The notes under the pieces are model-generated. The model was not told where the DNA came from. It saw only the letters and a program-made list of their open reading frames with translations, and did no database searches. DNA of 64,000 nt from Oryzias latipes. Its lineage: Eukaryota > Chordata > Actinopteri > Beloniformes > Adrianichthyidae. Positions 10,561 to 32,500 of this stretch are shown one piece after another. The stretch is taken from assembly GCF_002234675.1 (NCBI RefSeq), contig NC_019866.2, positions 15,793,311 to 15,857,310 of the forward strand. The letters run 5' to 3'. The position numbers and the translations under genes are program-made. Each line of letters begins with the position of its first letter. The first letter of the stretch is position 1.

Positions 10561-11075
10561 TTGAAGACCCACTCCAATGAAAATCATGTTTTGGGTGTTT
10601 TTAACATGTTATTGTGGCTTTTTTCATGATGGAGGACATGTATAAGGATAGTTGAGTTTAAAACTGCATTTATGAGTATTTCTTTATTCAAATTGTTGTG
10701 AATCAGTAGCAGACAAAAACACATGTATGAAAAAGGATATAGCTGTGAGGTAAAAGCTAATCAGTTGGCCACAGACTCCCTGCCCACTGTTTTTGTTGCA
10801 CCAGCAATGTTAGGTTGGAGTTGTGAGGGGCTGTAAGCTAGTGGTGAAAGTGCAAACAAATGGATGATGGGAAATCAGGGTAGGCTTACTCCCCATCAAC
10901 AGTCCCGCCCAAAACTCAGTGGTGAATTTCTTATGAACTCCTGCCGCTCTGCAAAGACTATGTCCTAGAAAATGACACACGTTTTTGGATTTTGGCTAAA
11001 AATAGCATAATCATTATTAAAAGATCACTTGGAACGCTTTTAAAACTGATCAAAGGATGACTGGAATGGGCATTT
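10561..11075 (+). mobile_element. ~500-bp MITE family, best single copy
   Basis: It starts gaagacccactccaatgaaa and ends with a decayed reverse complement of it (gatgactggaatgggcattt). Internal landmarks are 'gtatttctttattcaaattg', a GC-richer central stretch, and 'atgtcctagaaaatgacaca'. At least eight other full or partial copies occur in this window on both strands (about 4.86, 24.5, 33.1-35.0, 41.7, 46.6, 47.6, 51.7, 53.7 and 58.3 kb). No ORF. Superfamily unknown. Confidence 0.65.
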
Positions 11076-11701
11076 ACAAAAAAACATCAAAACAAAACTC
11101 AAATAGGTGTCTTTTTTAATGGGAATGTCATCCCCTTTTCCTTTTATCTCACTCTTTTATCTCGCTCTATCTTTATTTACCTATTTTCCCAAAGATTGAT
11201 ATAATTTATGTTACCAATTATAGGCCTTTGTGAAAAAATATAATGTAATCTGTAGGTTTTGGATTGCTCTCTAGGAAAAAAAACTTGTTTCAATAACACT
11301 ATGATTTTACACTTTAGCTAGAAGCACACAACGCTTGGATTTGTCGATGATCTCATTACGTTTTCATCAAATTCAAATCCTCCTTACCTCCAAAAGGTAA
11401 GGTGGACCGAGTGAGAAGCAGGGAGGTGGGAGGGAGGGTGTAAAAACAGAGCGTCCGGAGGCTCCTCCTCATTTTCTGTGTGTGTTTCTTGTGATTTCTC
11501 AGCCAGCTCCTCATTCCCGCTCAGAGGTAGACAGCAGGGACCCTCACTGGCCAGGGAAGAAGCAATATTCTGCCCTGTTTTCAACAAGTAGAAGGTGCAA
11601 ACGAGGAAAAAGGTAGGAATTGTGTTTACTCTGGGGGAGGGGTGGTGTCAACAGCCCCTGCCTGCTGCATGTGCTCATCTCGCTCCACACTGGGTTTCCA
11701 G

Positions 11702-20827
<9,126 letters not shown>

Positions 20828-21659
20828 GGCATTTTTCAGGAAGCTTTTCAAAACTCCCTGTAAACTAGTCAGGAATCGACTGACTCTAATCTGGGAATCC
20901 AGTACAGTATAATCTATGATAATCATGGAAAAGTACACAGTATAGTCAACAGTAAGAACAAATACTGTGCCATTTTTAAGGCTAGCAGTGTGTTCATGAG
21001 GAGGGATCTTTAAATTTATACTGTTATAAATGCCTGACACTTTTAAAGGATTGAACAAAGAACATGCATGGACCCGATCATTTTTGAGAAGTCACATTTG
21101 ACCTGAGTGTGCCTTCCACTGAATGTTTATATGTGGAGAAGAAAATGTAAACAGCTTTCTTTCTAAATATTCAAAAGTTTTTCAGGTGTACTTTGCCCAT
21201 CCGTTCGAATTCACTCGTATCCAAACAATCAAACATTTATACCGTTTTTTTGTATCTGTTGTTTTTTTTTTGCATTTGTATTTACAATCAAGTATAGATT
21301 GGAATAAACGGGTAAAAATAACCCTGGATTTTGATGTACTTTTCTGTGTTTCTTCACACAATTACACCTTTCTTTTTCTCTTCGTTGGCCCACTGCTCTG
21401 TTATTTCAAAAGAGTCAGGAGTGCTAAGAATAAGTGGCTTAACTGCTGACATTCCTCCTGAGTCCCCATTTAGCACAATGATCTCGCTTTTAATCCTGTA
21501 AAGCCCACTACATCAAAAATTGACCGAAAATTTTATAAACTCTTTGATGAGATCTACAAAAAATATTTTCAATATCATTTTTCATGAGACATAGATGGTA
21601 TCAATTGGGTGGTTTTGTAAGTGTTTGCTCCAAACAATGTTACTTTAAAAGGCAAAAAC

Positions 21660-21890
21660 ATTAACATGAGTCACGGGGCTGCAGGACGGGCGAAGGCAAG
21701 GGACACCTCGGACAGGGAGCCAGTATGTCACAGGGCCACAATCACACACCCATACAAACTCACATTCACACCTATGGACAATTTAGAGTAACCAATTAAC
21801 CTGTGAAGCATGTTTTTGGACATACAAACTCCACACAGAAAGGTCCCCCCATTGATGTTCTGTTACAGGTCAGGCCCTTCTACTGCCCCT
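21660..21890 (+). repeat. Second copy of the 'gacaatttagagtaaccaat' repeat
   Basis: It contains the same ordered blocks as 16825-17150, including ggacaatttagagtaaccaa, and retains the aaactccacacagaaaggtc stretch. Confidence 0.6.
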
Positions 21891-22303
21891 AGTGGAATGA
21901 TGATGAAGTACAGAGCAGAAAACATGGGCCTGGTTTTTAAGGAAAGTATAAACAATGCTAATGAGACAGGGATCTCAGAAATGTGTATATCAAATTTTGA
22001 CATGTCGTAAACAGAATTAAAAGAGTTTGTTGGAACCCTGTACAGAAAATCACAATTACAAAGTAGGGATGAGACCTTCCTGAACAGGACTTAAAAAGCC
22101 CACAGCAAATCTCAGATGTACCTTACCCAGTAATACTGTGATAAATAATCCTAAAATGTTGGGGGGAAATTATTTTGAAAGCTAATATAGATTTTAAACT
22201 AATGTGCTGACATCATGATGGCCTGAATTGATTTTCGAATAGCAAAGCAGTGTGCTCTGTTTACCTCCACCAGTAAAAATCCAACCTGGTCCTTGATCCT
22301 ACC

Positions 22304-22426
22304 TAATCCTTTATGTTAATCTCTTCTATTATGTGAAAGCGCCGTGGCAGACTAGTCTGACTGTTACACCACGAATTTTGCCTTATGTCACCCTGGCCTT
22401 TCAATAGTGTTTGAGTTTTTGGATTA
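22304..22426 (+). promoter_or_regulatory. Two candidate CRX/OTX sites upstream of prcd
   Basis: TAATCC at 22304-22309 and its reverse complement GGATTA at 22421-22426 lie 156 and 39 bp before the prcd start codon. TAATCC is the core of the photoreceptor homeodomain factor CRX/OTX, which fits a photoreceptor gene. Six-base sites occur by chance, so this is suggestive only. Confidence 0.4.
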
Positions 22427-22464
22427 GTAGCAGTCTGAAAGCTGAAGATCCTCGGACTAGAACC

Positions 22465-23246
22465 ATGTGCACAACTATGATGGTTCTCACCACAATCGCT
22501 CTTATCCTGAGGCAGATGTTCTCCAATAAAATCAAACCGTAAGTACCTACCACGAGCATCTTTCAGTATCAGTACAAGTATGTGAGGTGTTTTTACTATT
22601 ATATTTTTTTTTCAAAAGCTCCCCCTTTTTGGATAAGACACCTTAGAGAAAAGGTAAACACATTACATAAATTATATAAAATGCTTCTATCCAAATCCAT
22701 TCTGAGAACAATACACACATTCACCATGAAAAACAGAAAGGAAAACTACATTTCATGTGTGGGAGAGAGTGTGAGAGAAAAGAAAAGGACTTATCTGTAT
22801 CAATAATTTGAAATATAATGAGCACTGTGTGGATTAAGTGGCTGGCTAACTAACAACCGTGAATTCCTGCACTTTCTAAAGGAGAAATGAATGGGGGAGA
22901 AAATAAATCAGCGCTCTTGAGTTCAGAACTACTAAGTGCCTCAAAGTGCAATCTCTTCGACCCTCTGGACCTACTCTCACTGCAATAGAACACAGTGACA
23001 CGAGGGCATCGCGCTGTGGAGCGTGGCCACATCTGGCTGTTGTGATTAATTGCTGTTAAAGTGCAAAATGTTCATTTATAAAGTCCTCCATCATGCATTC
23101 AGCTCAGTGCTGAACATATTGGATCTAATAGAGAGTTTAGGTTTTACATGGAGTTTGTTTTTTCTTGTCCAGGCAAAAAGAGGATGACGATACAGGAATG
23201 CCGTACATGAAAAGTAATGGAGCGGTACACTGTGAAAAATGACAAG
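22465..23246 (+). CDS. prcd: Photoreceptor disc component PRCD, two coding exons
   Basis: PRCD is a tiny membrane-anchored protein of photoreceptor outer segment discs that associates with rhodopsin; its loss causes progressive rod-cone degeneration. Exon 1 (22465-22538) encodes MCTTMMVLTTIALILRQMFS then NKIK and part of the next codon, ending at GTAAGT. Exon 2 (23173-23246) follows a TTGTCCAG acceptor, completes the frame with PQKEDDDTGMPYMKS and onward, and stops at TGA 23240-23242; the product is 47 residues. Diagnostic features are the MCTT start with palmitoylatable Cys2, a hydrophobic segment at about 5-15, a basic cluster, then a short acidic tail (the mammalian protein is 54 residues). 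A good splice donor (AAG|GTAAGA) four bases after the stop implies a further 3' UTR exon, perhaps beginning at 26658. Placement next to cytoglobin is the same in mammals. The gene falls below common ORF length cut-offs. Confidence 0.93.
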
Positions 23247-23499
23247 GTAAGAACGTTTAATATGGAGGGGCGGGAGGGGGCAAAAGACTTTGGATGGGTG
23301 GTTTTTGTTTAATTGTATAATTAATCTAAATTAAAAATACAGATGCAACAATGCAAGATACAATACAAGATTTCTTGAGGAAAACAACAACAAAAACAAA
23401 TCATGGCACACACACTTTACAGAAGGATAAATCCCAGCTTTTTAGCCCTGTCCCTTCCGTTGGTTGATATGCCGGGTTAGGGCTAAAACGCCGTCTTGA

Positions 23500-24400
23500 T
23501 TACTTTGTGTGGCCCGCAATCCTGGACTGCGAGGACCATTTTGTTTTCGTAGGTATTCTGTGCCTTGGAGCAAAACATTTCGCCCCTTAAAAAAACCCCA
23601 AAACTGACAAAACCTTGTGACAAAAATTTTGACATAGTAAACAACCCTCCAAGAAAAAAGCAAACTGGGCAAGGGTGAGGCAGAGTGAAGTCAAAACAGG
23701 CAACGGTCAAACTACACGAAGGTATAAACAGAAAGGTAACGCTCAGACTGTCAGCAAATGCAAAACAAGACTTCGCATAAAGCAAATCCAGGTGCCTGGT
23801 TAATGCAGAACAGCTGGCGTAAGGTCCAGGAACAGTCGGCTGGGGCTGATGGGAAATGTAGTAAAGATGTGAAACCAAGTTCAGGATATTGCTCTCTCTG
23901 GTGGTCGGAAAGGGGAGAAATAAGCTTGAGCCCTGACACATGGATATCCAAAGGAAGTTTTGAAATGATTATGGGATAGCCAAAGCACCAATGATTTACC
24001 GGTCATTTTGTGGCAAAATTTGATGATTTTCACATCTACCCACAATATAGGAAAAGGAAACTTTAGTTTGAGATACCTTCACAAAATGTCACGCATTCCA
24101 CCAGCTTTATTTAACAACCACAATGACCATGAAATATTCGCCACCCCCAGGCAACTTTTCGATTGTAAAAGGAAGGCAAAAAACTCAACAATACACCTTC
24201 ATTTGGTCTGGTTTGCTTTCACTCCACTGACCAAATCCCTGCAAAGTCTCCTAAGGAGAAATATCAATTGTTTTCTGAGTTTGGAGGAACTTTCACACTG
24301 TCCGGAGAATCCAATGAAATAGCTTCTGCTGAGGAGCAAACAGTAAAAGAGCTCTTTACACGGGGGTTTGCGTATGAAGAATTTCCTACTGTTCACTAAG
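23500..24400 (+). repeat. Two adjoining interspersed repeats
   Basis: 23500-23945 reads like a common fish retroelement segment (acaagacttcgcataaagca, gtcggctggggctgatggga, gattgctctctctggtggtcgg in order). 23945-24390 belongs to another family, with copies at 26270-26560, 31400-32020 and, reversed, 40228-40560. Its landmarks are 'attatgggatagcc', 'cccacaatataggaaa' and 'cgccacccccaggcaac'. The 152-codon minus-strand ORF here is not a gene. Confidence 0.5.
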
Positions 24401-24539
24401 AATTGTTTAAAAAGAAAGAAAACTATTATTTTATGTCACTTTAAGACAGACATTTTAAGTTTGATGGGTTTTAAAAAAACAAACATTTTTTGAAGACTAT
24501 AAAATCTATCAATGATGACCTTATTGCCACTTTGTACAC

Positions 24540-24775
24540 ACTAAGACTGTGTAAATTCACCCTCCCAGCGTATTTTCTACATCACAAAAAGGCTTTTTTC
24601 TAGCATTTTTTCAACTGTTTTTAATTCACAATGATTTGAATAAAGAAATACACCGAAATGCAGTTTTAAGCTTAATTTTCTTTATATACCATATGTCGTC
24701 CATCATCAGAAAAATGGCACAAGAACTTGTTAAAAACACCAAAAACATACTTTTTATCAGGATGGGTAATTAAGA
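24540..24775 (-). mobile_element. Fragment of the ~500-bp TIR family, minus orientation
   Basis: It contains the family's terminal third in reverse: tgatttgaataaagaaatac, cttaattttctttatatacc, catcatcagaaaaatggcac, and an end resembling the inverted terminus (atcaggatgggtaattaag). Confidence 0.6.
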
Positions 24776-25085
24776 CATAAGGGGAAAAGGTTAAGGAAAA
24801 GGATTAAAGTTAAGGGATGGAACTGAGATTCAGCATCAGTCTTTTGAAATTTAAACTGAGGGAGGTTTGCGTGTGCAAAAGTGGAGCAGTGAAGGGCTGC
24901 AGAAGCACAGATGCATGAAGAGCGAAGATGCCTGTCCCACATTTGCTTTTTAAGTTCCGCTCGCACTAAATGATTCAGAGGCAGAACAACAATCCCTCAT
25001 TTCTTTGTGGGGTTAATGATGAACGCATTACCTTTTTTCTTGGTTTTTAGCCACACACAGGAGTGAGATATGATAGTAAAATATT

Positions 25086-25110
25086 TAGGTGTGTGTGTGT
25101 GTGTGTGTGG
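25086..25110 (+). repeat. (GT)n microsatellite
   Basis: About eleven GT dinucleotides in unannotated DNA between prcd and fbf1. Confidence 0.95.
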
Positions 25111-26269
25111 TCCACTGAGCTCAAAGATGTTCAATATGTTGCTCTTGACGGCTCAAATGGCTGAGTCACAGCAATTAGTCGTTGTTGGACTTGTATTTTT
25201 CCTAAAATAGCAACGCACTGCACTTAGAATGTTGCTGTCTGTCTAAAAAAGTGCAAATTTATGTTCAGGAGATTAAAAAAAACAACCCTTTTTTTTCAAA
25301 GTAGCTGGCATTTCATTCTTTTTTTTGGCAGAAAACAAAAGACGATTCAAAATGTCACTAAATGCTGAAAAGTACAAACGCAAAAGGATATATTTTTGTC
25401 CGTTAAATGTGGGTTTGCTGTTAAATGGTTTGCTGATAGCTGTTGATTTGGCTTCACCATTAACAATCTCTAAATATGTAAAGAGACGGGTTGTTTTGAC
25501 ACATTTTTGGAAAATTTCACCTCATCTGAAGAAAGATGGATGCACTCAAAAAATGTTAGGATTTTTAGAATAACAGGAACTTACAAATGAAATGTACGCC
25601 CACCCGCAGGGAAGTAGTTATAATGCAACAGATCTGTCGAAATGATTTATATTTTAAAAAAGCAGAGAAAGCAAACATCCATCCCCAATGATGCATAAAT
25701 TCAACACCAGGAATCAAAATATTTGCGCTAATGTCTTAATGCCAGATGTTGAAACAGATTCTCCTTTTGTACCGCATGGTGATGGAGTCAGTAAAGGTCA
25801 GTTATTGAAAAAATTATCAGATTTATAACTTTTTGAAAGGATACAAAGTGTGGAAATGTTTGCCCCACATTTTGAGTATTCAGTGCTGCTCCAGTGCAAA
25901 ATGATAAATGATTCAGAAGCAGAACAACAACTCCTCAACGCTTTCGAGGGTTGTTTTGAATACATTTCATCCTTGCAGCCACACTACACAGTAAAGAATC
26001 GCTACAGTTCTGTGCAGCCAAACAGACTGGGTTCCTATATTTTATTGTTAATCTTTGATTTGTTATCTGAAGCTTTTTGCAAAGTGTGTTAATGTCTGTG
26101 AAGACGCTCATTCATCCAGGTTGATTCCATCGCATTAGTAGGTTTAAAAATTGTCATCTGGACTTGGTTTTTTGTGTGTTGATGCTTTTTAGCCTGTTTT
26201 TTAGTCATTTTTCATGTGAATTTGTGCTCTGCTTTCTGAACAAATCCCCTTTTGTGCATCTTTAAACTC

Positions 26270-29200
26270 CTCTTAAGGATTTCGACCTATCCTCACCTAA
26301 CTCCTTGAGCATTATTGGGAAGCTACTTGGGAAAAAATGTAGGTTTTAAAGATTGTCGATTTTTAACAGCATTAGCGTGGCGCGCTCACAAAAGTGGAAT
26401 TTTTTCCGTATTGCATGCATATTTTTCCACTGGAATATTGTGAAAATTTAAAACATGAATCCTCGACTAAAGCTGAAGAAAATGATACAACATACGATAT
26501 GAATATATTCGGAATATGAGAATGTTTAACAAAAAAACTAAACCAAAACTATGAATTTCAACCATTTTTCTGTGTTGCTCCTTTTACATTTTATACATTA
26601 TATAATACTTTAAGAATGTTTTAAAAATTTTTTTACTTTTTCATTTGATCTTCACAGCACACCACCATCCAGAGGAAAAAGGTGACCCACAGGAAAACAA
26701 GAGGGCCTGTGCTGATCAGTTCTTTGCTGCATCTGCCTCATAACTCTGTCATGACTGGAGCAGGAAGCTGCAGCTGAGTCAGCGGGTCAAGCCAGCAGCA
26801 CCTGACAAATTTTGAATTTATGACATTGCTGTAAGTTTCAGAAATGAATTGTGACTTACTTAAGGGGGGTTGACTTAAGGTCACAGACTAAATAGGATGC
26901 TTTATTACACTGATGTTGTCATTGATGGAAAGCAGCTCACACAAAGTTATTCTCCCACAAAAGCCCTTTCTTCTGCCCTGCCTGAAAGGCTTTGTTTGCT
27001 GGATTTACACACGCAACATCAAAGAAAAGTAAAAGCTTTTAATTTTTTTAAACATTGCATTTGAGCTTGCTTCTTCTTCTCCTGTGGGACTGAGAGTTTG
27101 TGTTCAAATCTGACCAAACAATGCAGAAAAATTAAAGAAAAAAAATGAATCCAGGAGATTAGATCCATGATATAGGTGTAGTTTAAAACCAGGGATACTC
27201 TCAGGTAAAAAAAATTTGACCTTTTGTCTACAATCTTTTTATGCAAAGTCATGCTGGCAGAGCTTGAAGCTGCTTTATGAACCTTTGACCGACATTCTGT
27301 CTTTGCTTGGTGTCTTTTTTTCCACACATGTTGCAACAACAGGCACCAAACAGTCTTTCCCAGCCCGATAGAAGGAATTAAAATGTAAACACACATTAAG
27401 TGGTCTCTTATAAGTGACAGAAATGTGCCTCAACATGTAAATTATTTTCTAGAAATCTTTGTTTTTTTTTACTCCAGTGATAAATATTTTCATGTTATTT
27501 AATTGGAATCCTCTTAGGAAATCCCAAGTGCCGAGATTTAACATAGTAGACATTTTAAAGTATTTGTTCTCTAACAGCGATGGAATTTCCTTCTTCTTCC
27601 TAGAGAGAATGTCAACATATGCACCAAAAATTATCAGCTGACATTGGTTTTAATAAATTCCAGAAGAATTTGATTACAAACCAACGTCAAAATACAAAAT
27701 ATGATCCCTAGGACATTTATTCTGGCAATACAATCAAATGATCTTATTTGTATAATCATAATTGTGGATAATTGAATTAACTGAAACTGAAATGCAATTT
27801 TCTTAAACTAGTAGTGACAGCCTAATCAACAACTGTTTAGGACTTTTTTATTTAATTTTTTTTGCTTAGAGCACAAATACTTGTTTTGCCACCAAAAGAA
27901 ATCATCAACAGGAATATTTTCATGTTGGACTCCTTTGTGGGTTAATTCCAAATACTGAAAAAGTTTGTTTTGTCTTTGTTTTGATGCAGGGTGTTGTAGA
28001 GAATGTGTGACAGAAACATTCATTTGTCAAGTGGCCCTCGTGCATTTTTTTCAGTGACTTCATAGCCTGATTTCAGCCACAAGCCACATGGATGTGACTG
28101 AATTACATCTCCCTAGCAACACTACTCACAGAGGATGTTTATTCAGCTGTTTTATTTGTACCGGGGGTGGAAAAAACTACCAAAAAAGCTCCCAGCTAAT
28201 TCATTTACCATCTTAATGATATGTCTTTGAACATGTAAATATTAAAAATAACATTATATCAATTATAAAAAAAATACATTTATCAAATGTATCAAAGCCA
28301 AACTCACCTTGAGTCCATAGTTTATAAGGCCAGTGTTTGCTGATTAAGATAATTTAGGAGAGTTTACCTTAAGGTCAAAGGACAAAAACTAACAGCTGCA
28401 TTCCATTTTTTCACTTCAATGAACACAGTTTAGTTGCGGGGTTTTGCAGTGTAAAAATGTATTCCTTCTTGTTATCATTTAATTGCAGCATTCGTGTCAT
28501 TTAATGTGTTTTTTTCATATTTTTTTGAAGGTTCGGCAGAACTGTTGCCATTTTATTTTGAAAAGCAAATGTACTGAACAATTCTCCCTGTTTTGCTTCA
28601 GTAAAGTTATATAAACATTGTAATGGAATAGAATAGAACAGGATAGAAATAGAAATAGAAAAAGAAATAGAAATAGAACAGAATTAGAATAGAATTGTAT
28701 TATTCCCACAAAGGGGAAATTACTGCTTACTTATAAAATAAAACTTATAAACGAACCAACTCAGATGACCCTTTATTGAAACTTGACATCACCTTTTTTC
28801 TTTTCTTTTTTTTAATTTTATTATTTTAAGGTTCATACAAGGTTTAAATGTTTACTGGGTCTCTACGTGTTGATCCACCGGTAATCTGAGCTCTGATGCC
28901 ACCTGGTGGTGAGTTGTTCCAGAAGCTTTTAGAAGAATTTGGTTTTTTATACCTCACGGTTATTTTTTCAATAACAAAGTGATTTGAAAAAAATATATAT
29001 TTCAAACAAATAAAGTAATAAACATATTTTAATACTGATATTTTTGTGGAAATAACTACATTTCCCACAGTGCCTCTCGATTAGTAAACAGGAAGTTTTT
29101 TTTTTTTTTGCCGGTTCGTACGATGAGGTCCTGTTGTCTGTGTGAATGAACCAGGCGTTGTTAAACGCCCTGGCTTTCTCTCGTTGGATACTTTTTGAAA

Positions 29201-29440
29201 AATATAGTTTTTTAAAAAAAAGTAACTTGAACCAGAAGGTGCAATTAGAGTTTTCTAATACAGGAACCTGGTTCGTGTTTTTAACGTGTTACGTCGTGCT
29301 AGCCAAATTTAAATCCATCGAAAAACGTGAAATGCTAACCCTTAAGTTAAGGAAAGTTTGTCTGTTTAAATTTATATTTGTCATTTATAACTTTGGACAG
29401 TCGTTGCATTGTATTATTATAAAAACAGGTGCCAACTAAG
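26270..29440. other. Intergenic stretch between prcd and fbf1
   Basis: 26270-26560 is a fragment of the 'ccccaggcaac/acagcattagcgtgg' repeat family. A good 3' splice site (tttgatcttcacag, exon start 26658) may mark the last, non-coding exon of prcd. 28618-28690 is an (AGAAAT/AGAAT)n simple repeat. No protein-coding exon could be supported in the rest; the ORFs of 60-125 codons overlap on both strands and lack motifs. Confidence 0.45.
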
Positions 29441-29450
29441 GTCGGTAATG

Positions 29451-29465
29451 GTTACCAGGGGAGAC
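29451..29465 (+). promoter_or_regulatory. Candidate RFX X-box upstream of fbf1
   Basis: GTTACC-AGG-GGAGAC fits the ciliary X-box pattern RYYVYY-N1-3-RRHRAC and sits 55 bp before the fbf1 start codon, the normal distance for RFX-driven ciliary genes. Fbf1 works at the ciliary transition fibres, so RFX control would make sense. The motif is seen; its function is inferred. Confidence 0.5.
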
Positions 29466-29519
29466 GAGAGACGCCCTCTTATCTGTCGGTCACGAGCTAG
29501 CTAAGAAGCTAGCTAAAAT

Positions 29520-32500
29520 ATGGCTGCTACAAAAAAACTAAATAAACGAAATGGTAAGTAAGAAACGCTAAATTTTGTATTTACTTATTTATTTATTTAT
29601 TTTACTTTTAGATGGAAACGTGTATTTTTTAACTAATATTTATTTGTTAAAACATATACTTTCTTTTAGGGTTATTACACGAAAGATTTCGTGTGTAATT
29701 AATGCTCATGCTGTTTTTAACAACTAGGCACACGTTTTGTTGCAAGCAACAAAAACGAAGAGTAAGGCATCTGAAAGTAAGTGTATAAGTCTTAGTCATA
29801 TTATTCCAATATAGGAGACACACTTTGACTTTAAAACTCATTTTATTTTATAAATATAAACCAACAATGTTGTTTTAGTGATAAATTTAACTTTTATTAG
29901 GCAACTAAACTGTTGCAGCAATAATAATTTCCTAAATAGAAAATAGAAAATACTTACAGTAAATTAATATCATTATATTTTATGTTATATTTTATCTATA
30001 TGAATAAATCTCAGCAGCTGTTTGGTAGGAGAAACATTTCTCACAAAAATGCAAATTTACCAAAAGGTATTCTGGGTAAGATGATAAACTGTCTTTTTTG
30101 TTTTCTCTTATTTTGTTTGTTCTATTTTTTTTCCCATAACTTCTGAAAATTGAACCAACTTATACCTTTGTGTTGGAAGCTGTTGGTTGATGTTTCCTGC
30201 TGCTTTCAGGTCTATTTGGAGATGAGGATTTGTTTGACAGCCTCTTCAAAGATATAAGTAAGTCCAGATCTTGAGCATTGTTTTTTTTTTCTGATGTTAG
30301 GATTTTGATTTGAAATGGTTTATTTAAAGCAATAAAGGACTAATGCACAAAGCAATACAATAATAATTCATGCATTCATTCAAAGACATATCAAACTTAG
30401 GATAATTAGACTTTAAATCAAAGATTACTGAAAGGGAGTGGAAGGAAGCAAATTTATATAATCCCACCCCTGTTCAACCGTAACCATTTTTATTACATGA
30501 TTATCATTATCCGGTTCATAACTTTTTATCTGATATCAATGCCTTACCAACACAGTTTCAGGTCATTACTTATGCTTAAGTATCAATAAATCACATGACA
30601 ATGATGAATTACTTCATACTTATTTTATAACTAGTTTGTTTAATAACATACCACATACAGATCAGTTATCTAAATATATTCAGATTTTTTTTTATTACAA
30701 AAATCATGTTAATGATTAAAAATAACACTATCAGAAAATAAACATAAAAAATCCTGACTTTTTGAAGAAAGTAATATAATTAGAAATCAATCATTTTAAC
30801 CATCTTCAATAATTGATTAAGCATTTTTTTTATGACAAACTCATTTTATAATCACAAATTCAAACACATTATGATGGGGAAAGTGTTTGTAGTTTTTTGT
30901 GACTTTTATTTTTAACATTTTACTTATCAGAACAGCCAATCAGGACCAGAGGAGGTCTCAGTGAACCAGCAAACAAGTAGGTTGGAAGAATTCAGGATTT
31001 AAACTCCTTTTAAATTCTTAATTACTGGAGTTGAACTATTGTTTTTTGTTTTTCAGGTCACCATCTACAAAAGATGGTTTGGACTTTGAGGTATGAAGAA
31101 AAAAAAAACATCCCAAAGATGTCTCTTTCTGTAGCACCAGTTCTATTGACTCTTCATTATTCTGACCTACAGCCGTCCTGGACTCACAACTCTTCTTTCT
31201 TACTGTGCTTCTGAGCGTAGATTTTGCCCAGGCCACACGCTCAAAGACAAACAGAATTTGCATACACCCGGTACTTTGTCAAAAGGAATTTTGAGCATAG
31301 TGAACGACCCCGCCCCCAAAATAATGACATCACAGCAGGAGAAAATATTTAAAAAAAATCTCCAATCCACTTACAATTCACTAACAAAACCAAAACACTT
31401 GTGTGGAGATATGCAAAAGAAGTTTTAAAATTATTATGGGATGGCCACAGGACCCACAGCTTGGGGGTACTTTGTGCCTAAGTGTAAAATTTGTCATTTT
31501 CTCATTTACCCACAATATGGGAAATGAAAACGTGTTTTGAACGATCTTCGTGAAATTTCAGACATGCCACAGGGTTAACCCTACAAAGTTTTGTTGACCT
31601 TTGACCTTGGGAAGAGGCCTCCATATTGAATGAAAAAAAACACACATTTTGTACCAGCAACAATTTTAAACTCCTAGGGATGTCAATCTATGGCCTCCTT
31701 ACTCCTCAACCATCATTGGGAAACTCCTTGTTGGTTCTTAACAGCATTAGCATGACCAGCTTGCATAAATGGCTTGCCCAGTTGCTCACACATTGTGTAC
31801 TGAAGTTTTGTGAAAATAAAATACATGACTCGTTGGCTCCAGCTGAACAAAATGGTTTAACATACGATATGAACATATTAAGAATGTGGATGGGGTGTAA
31901 AAAAACCTCCTTTGCCAAGGAAATCCCAAAATGTACTTTTGCCAAGTCTTCTAAAAATGTCACAGACCTGTTCGTCACCCCCAGGCGACCAAAATGAAAT
32001 GGTTGCTATGGATATAAAACCAACAGAAAAGGTCCATTTTGAAAAAAGAGTTTGTTTTTTCATGAATCTTTCGTGGAGCAGAAGCAGAGGGTAAAGTGCA
32101 TGGAGCAGCCGCTCAGCCAGTGACTACATGACTACTACATGACGCTCGTGGCTTTAATATCATTAGAACTGTTATCTCTGTTTAGGATTCTGACGTCTCA
32201 GCAGCCGATCCCAACGACATCTTGAAGAACATGGAGGTAAAAAAGATTAACTTTGCAATATTGGACACAGCTAATGTTGTCACTTCATGGAGGTGAACAT
32301 TTTCGGATCCCAGGAAAAACCCAGTGCCGTAAAAACAAAGCAGGCTGAAAATGAGAGTTTGAAGAAAGCCTCTGCTGTGTTAGACGGAGATGGAAACCAT
32401 GGCACAGGTAATGGAGCCCTGAAAACCATCCCACTCAACAAGTATAATGGTTTTCTTTTCTAACTTGATATTATTAACTTCTTTGAATTAAAAAAAAAAA

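Noticed and set aside
23483-23941. 152-codon minus-strand ORF between prcd and fbf1
   Set aside because: The interval consists of interspersed repeat sequence recognisable by ordered blocks; the protein has no motif and no splice support.
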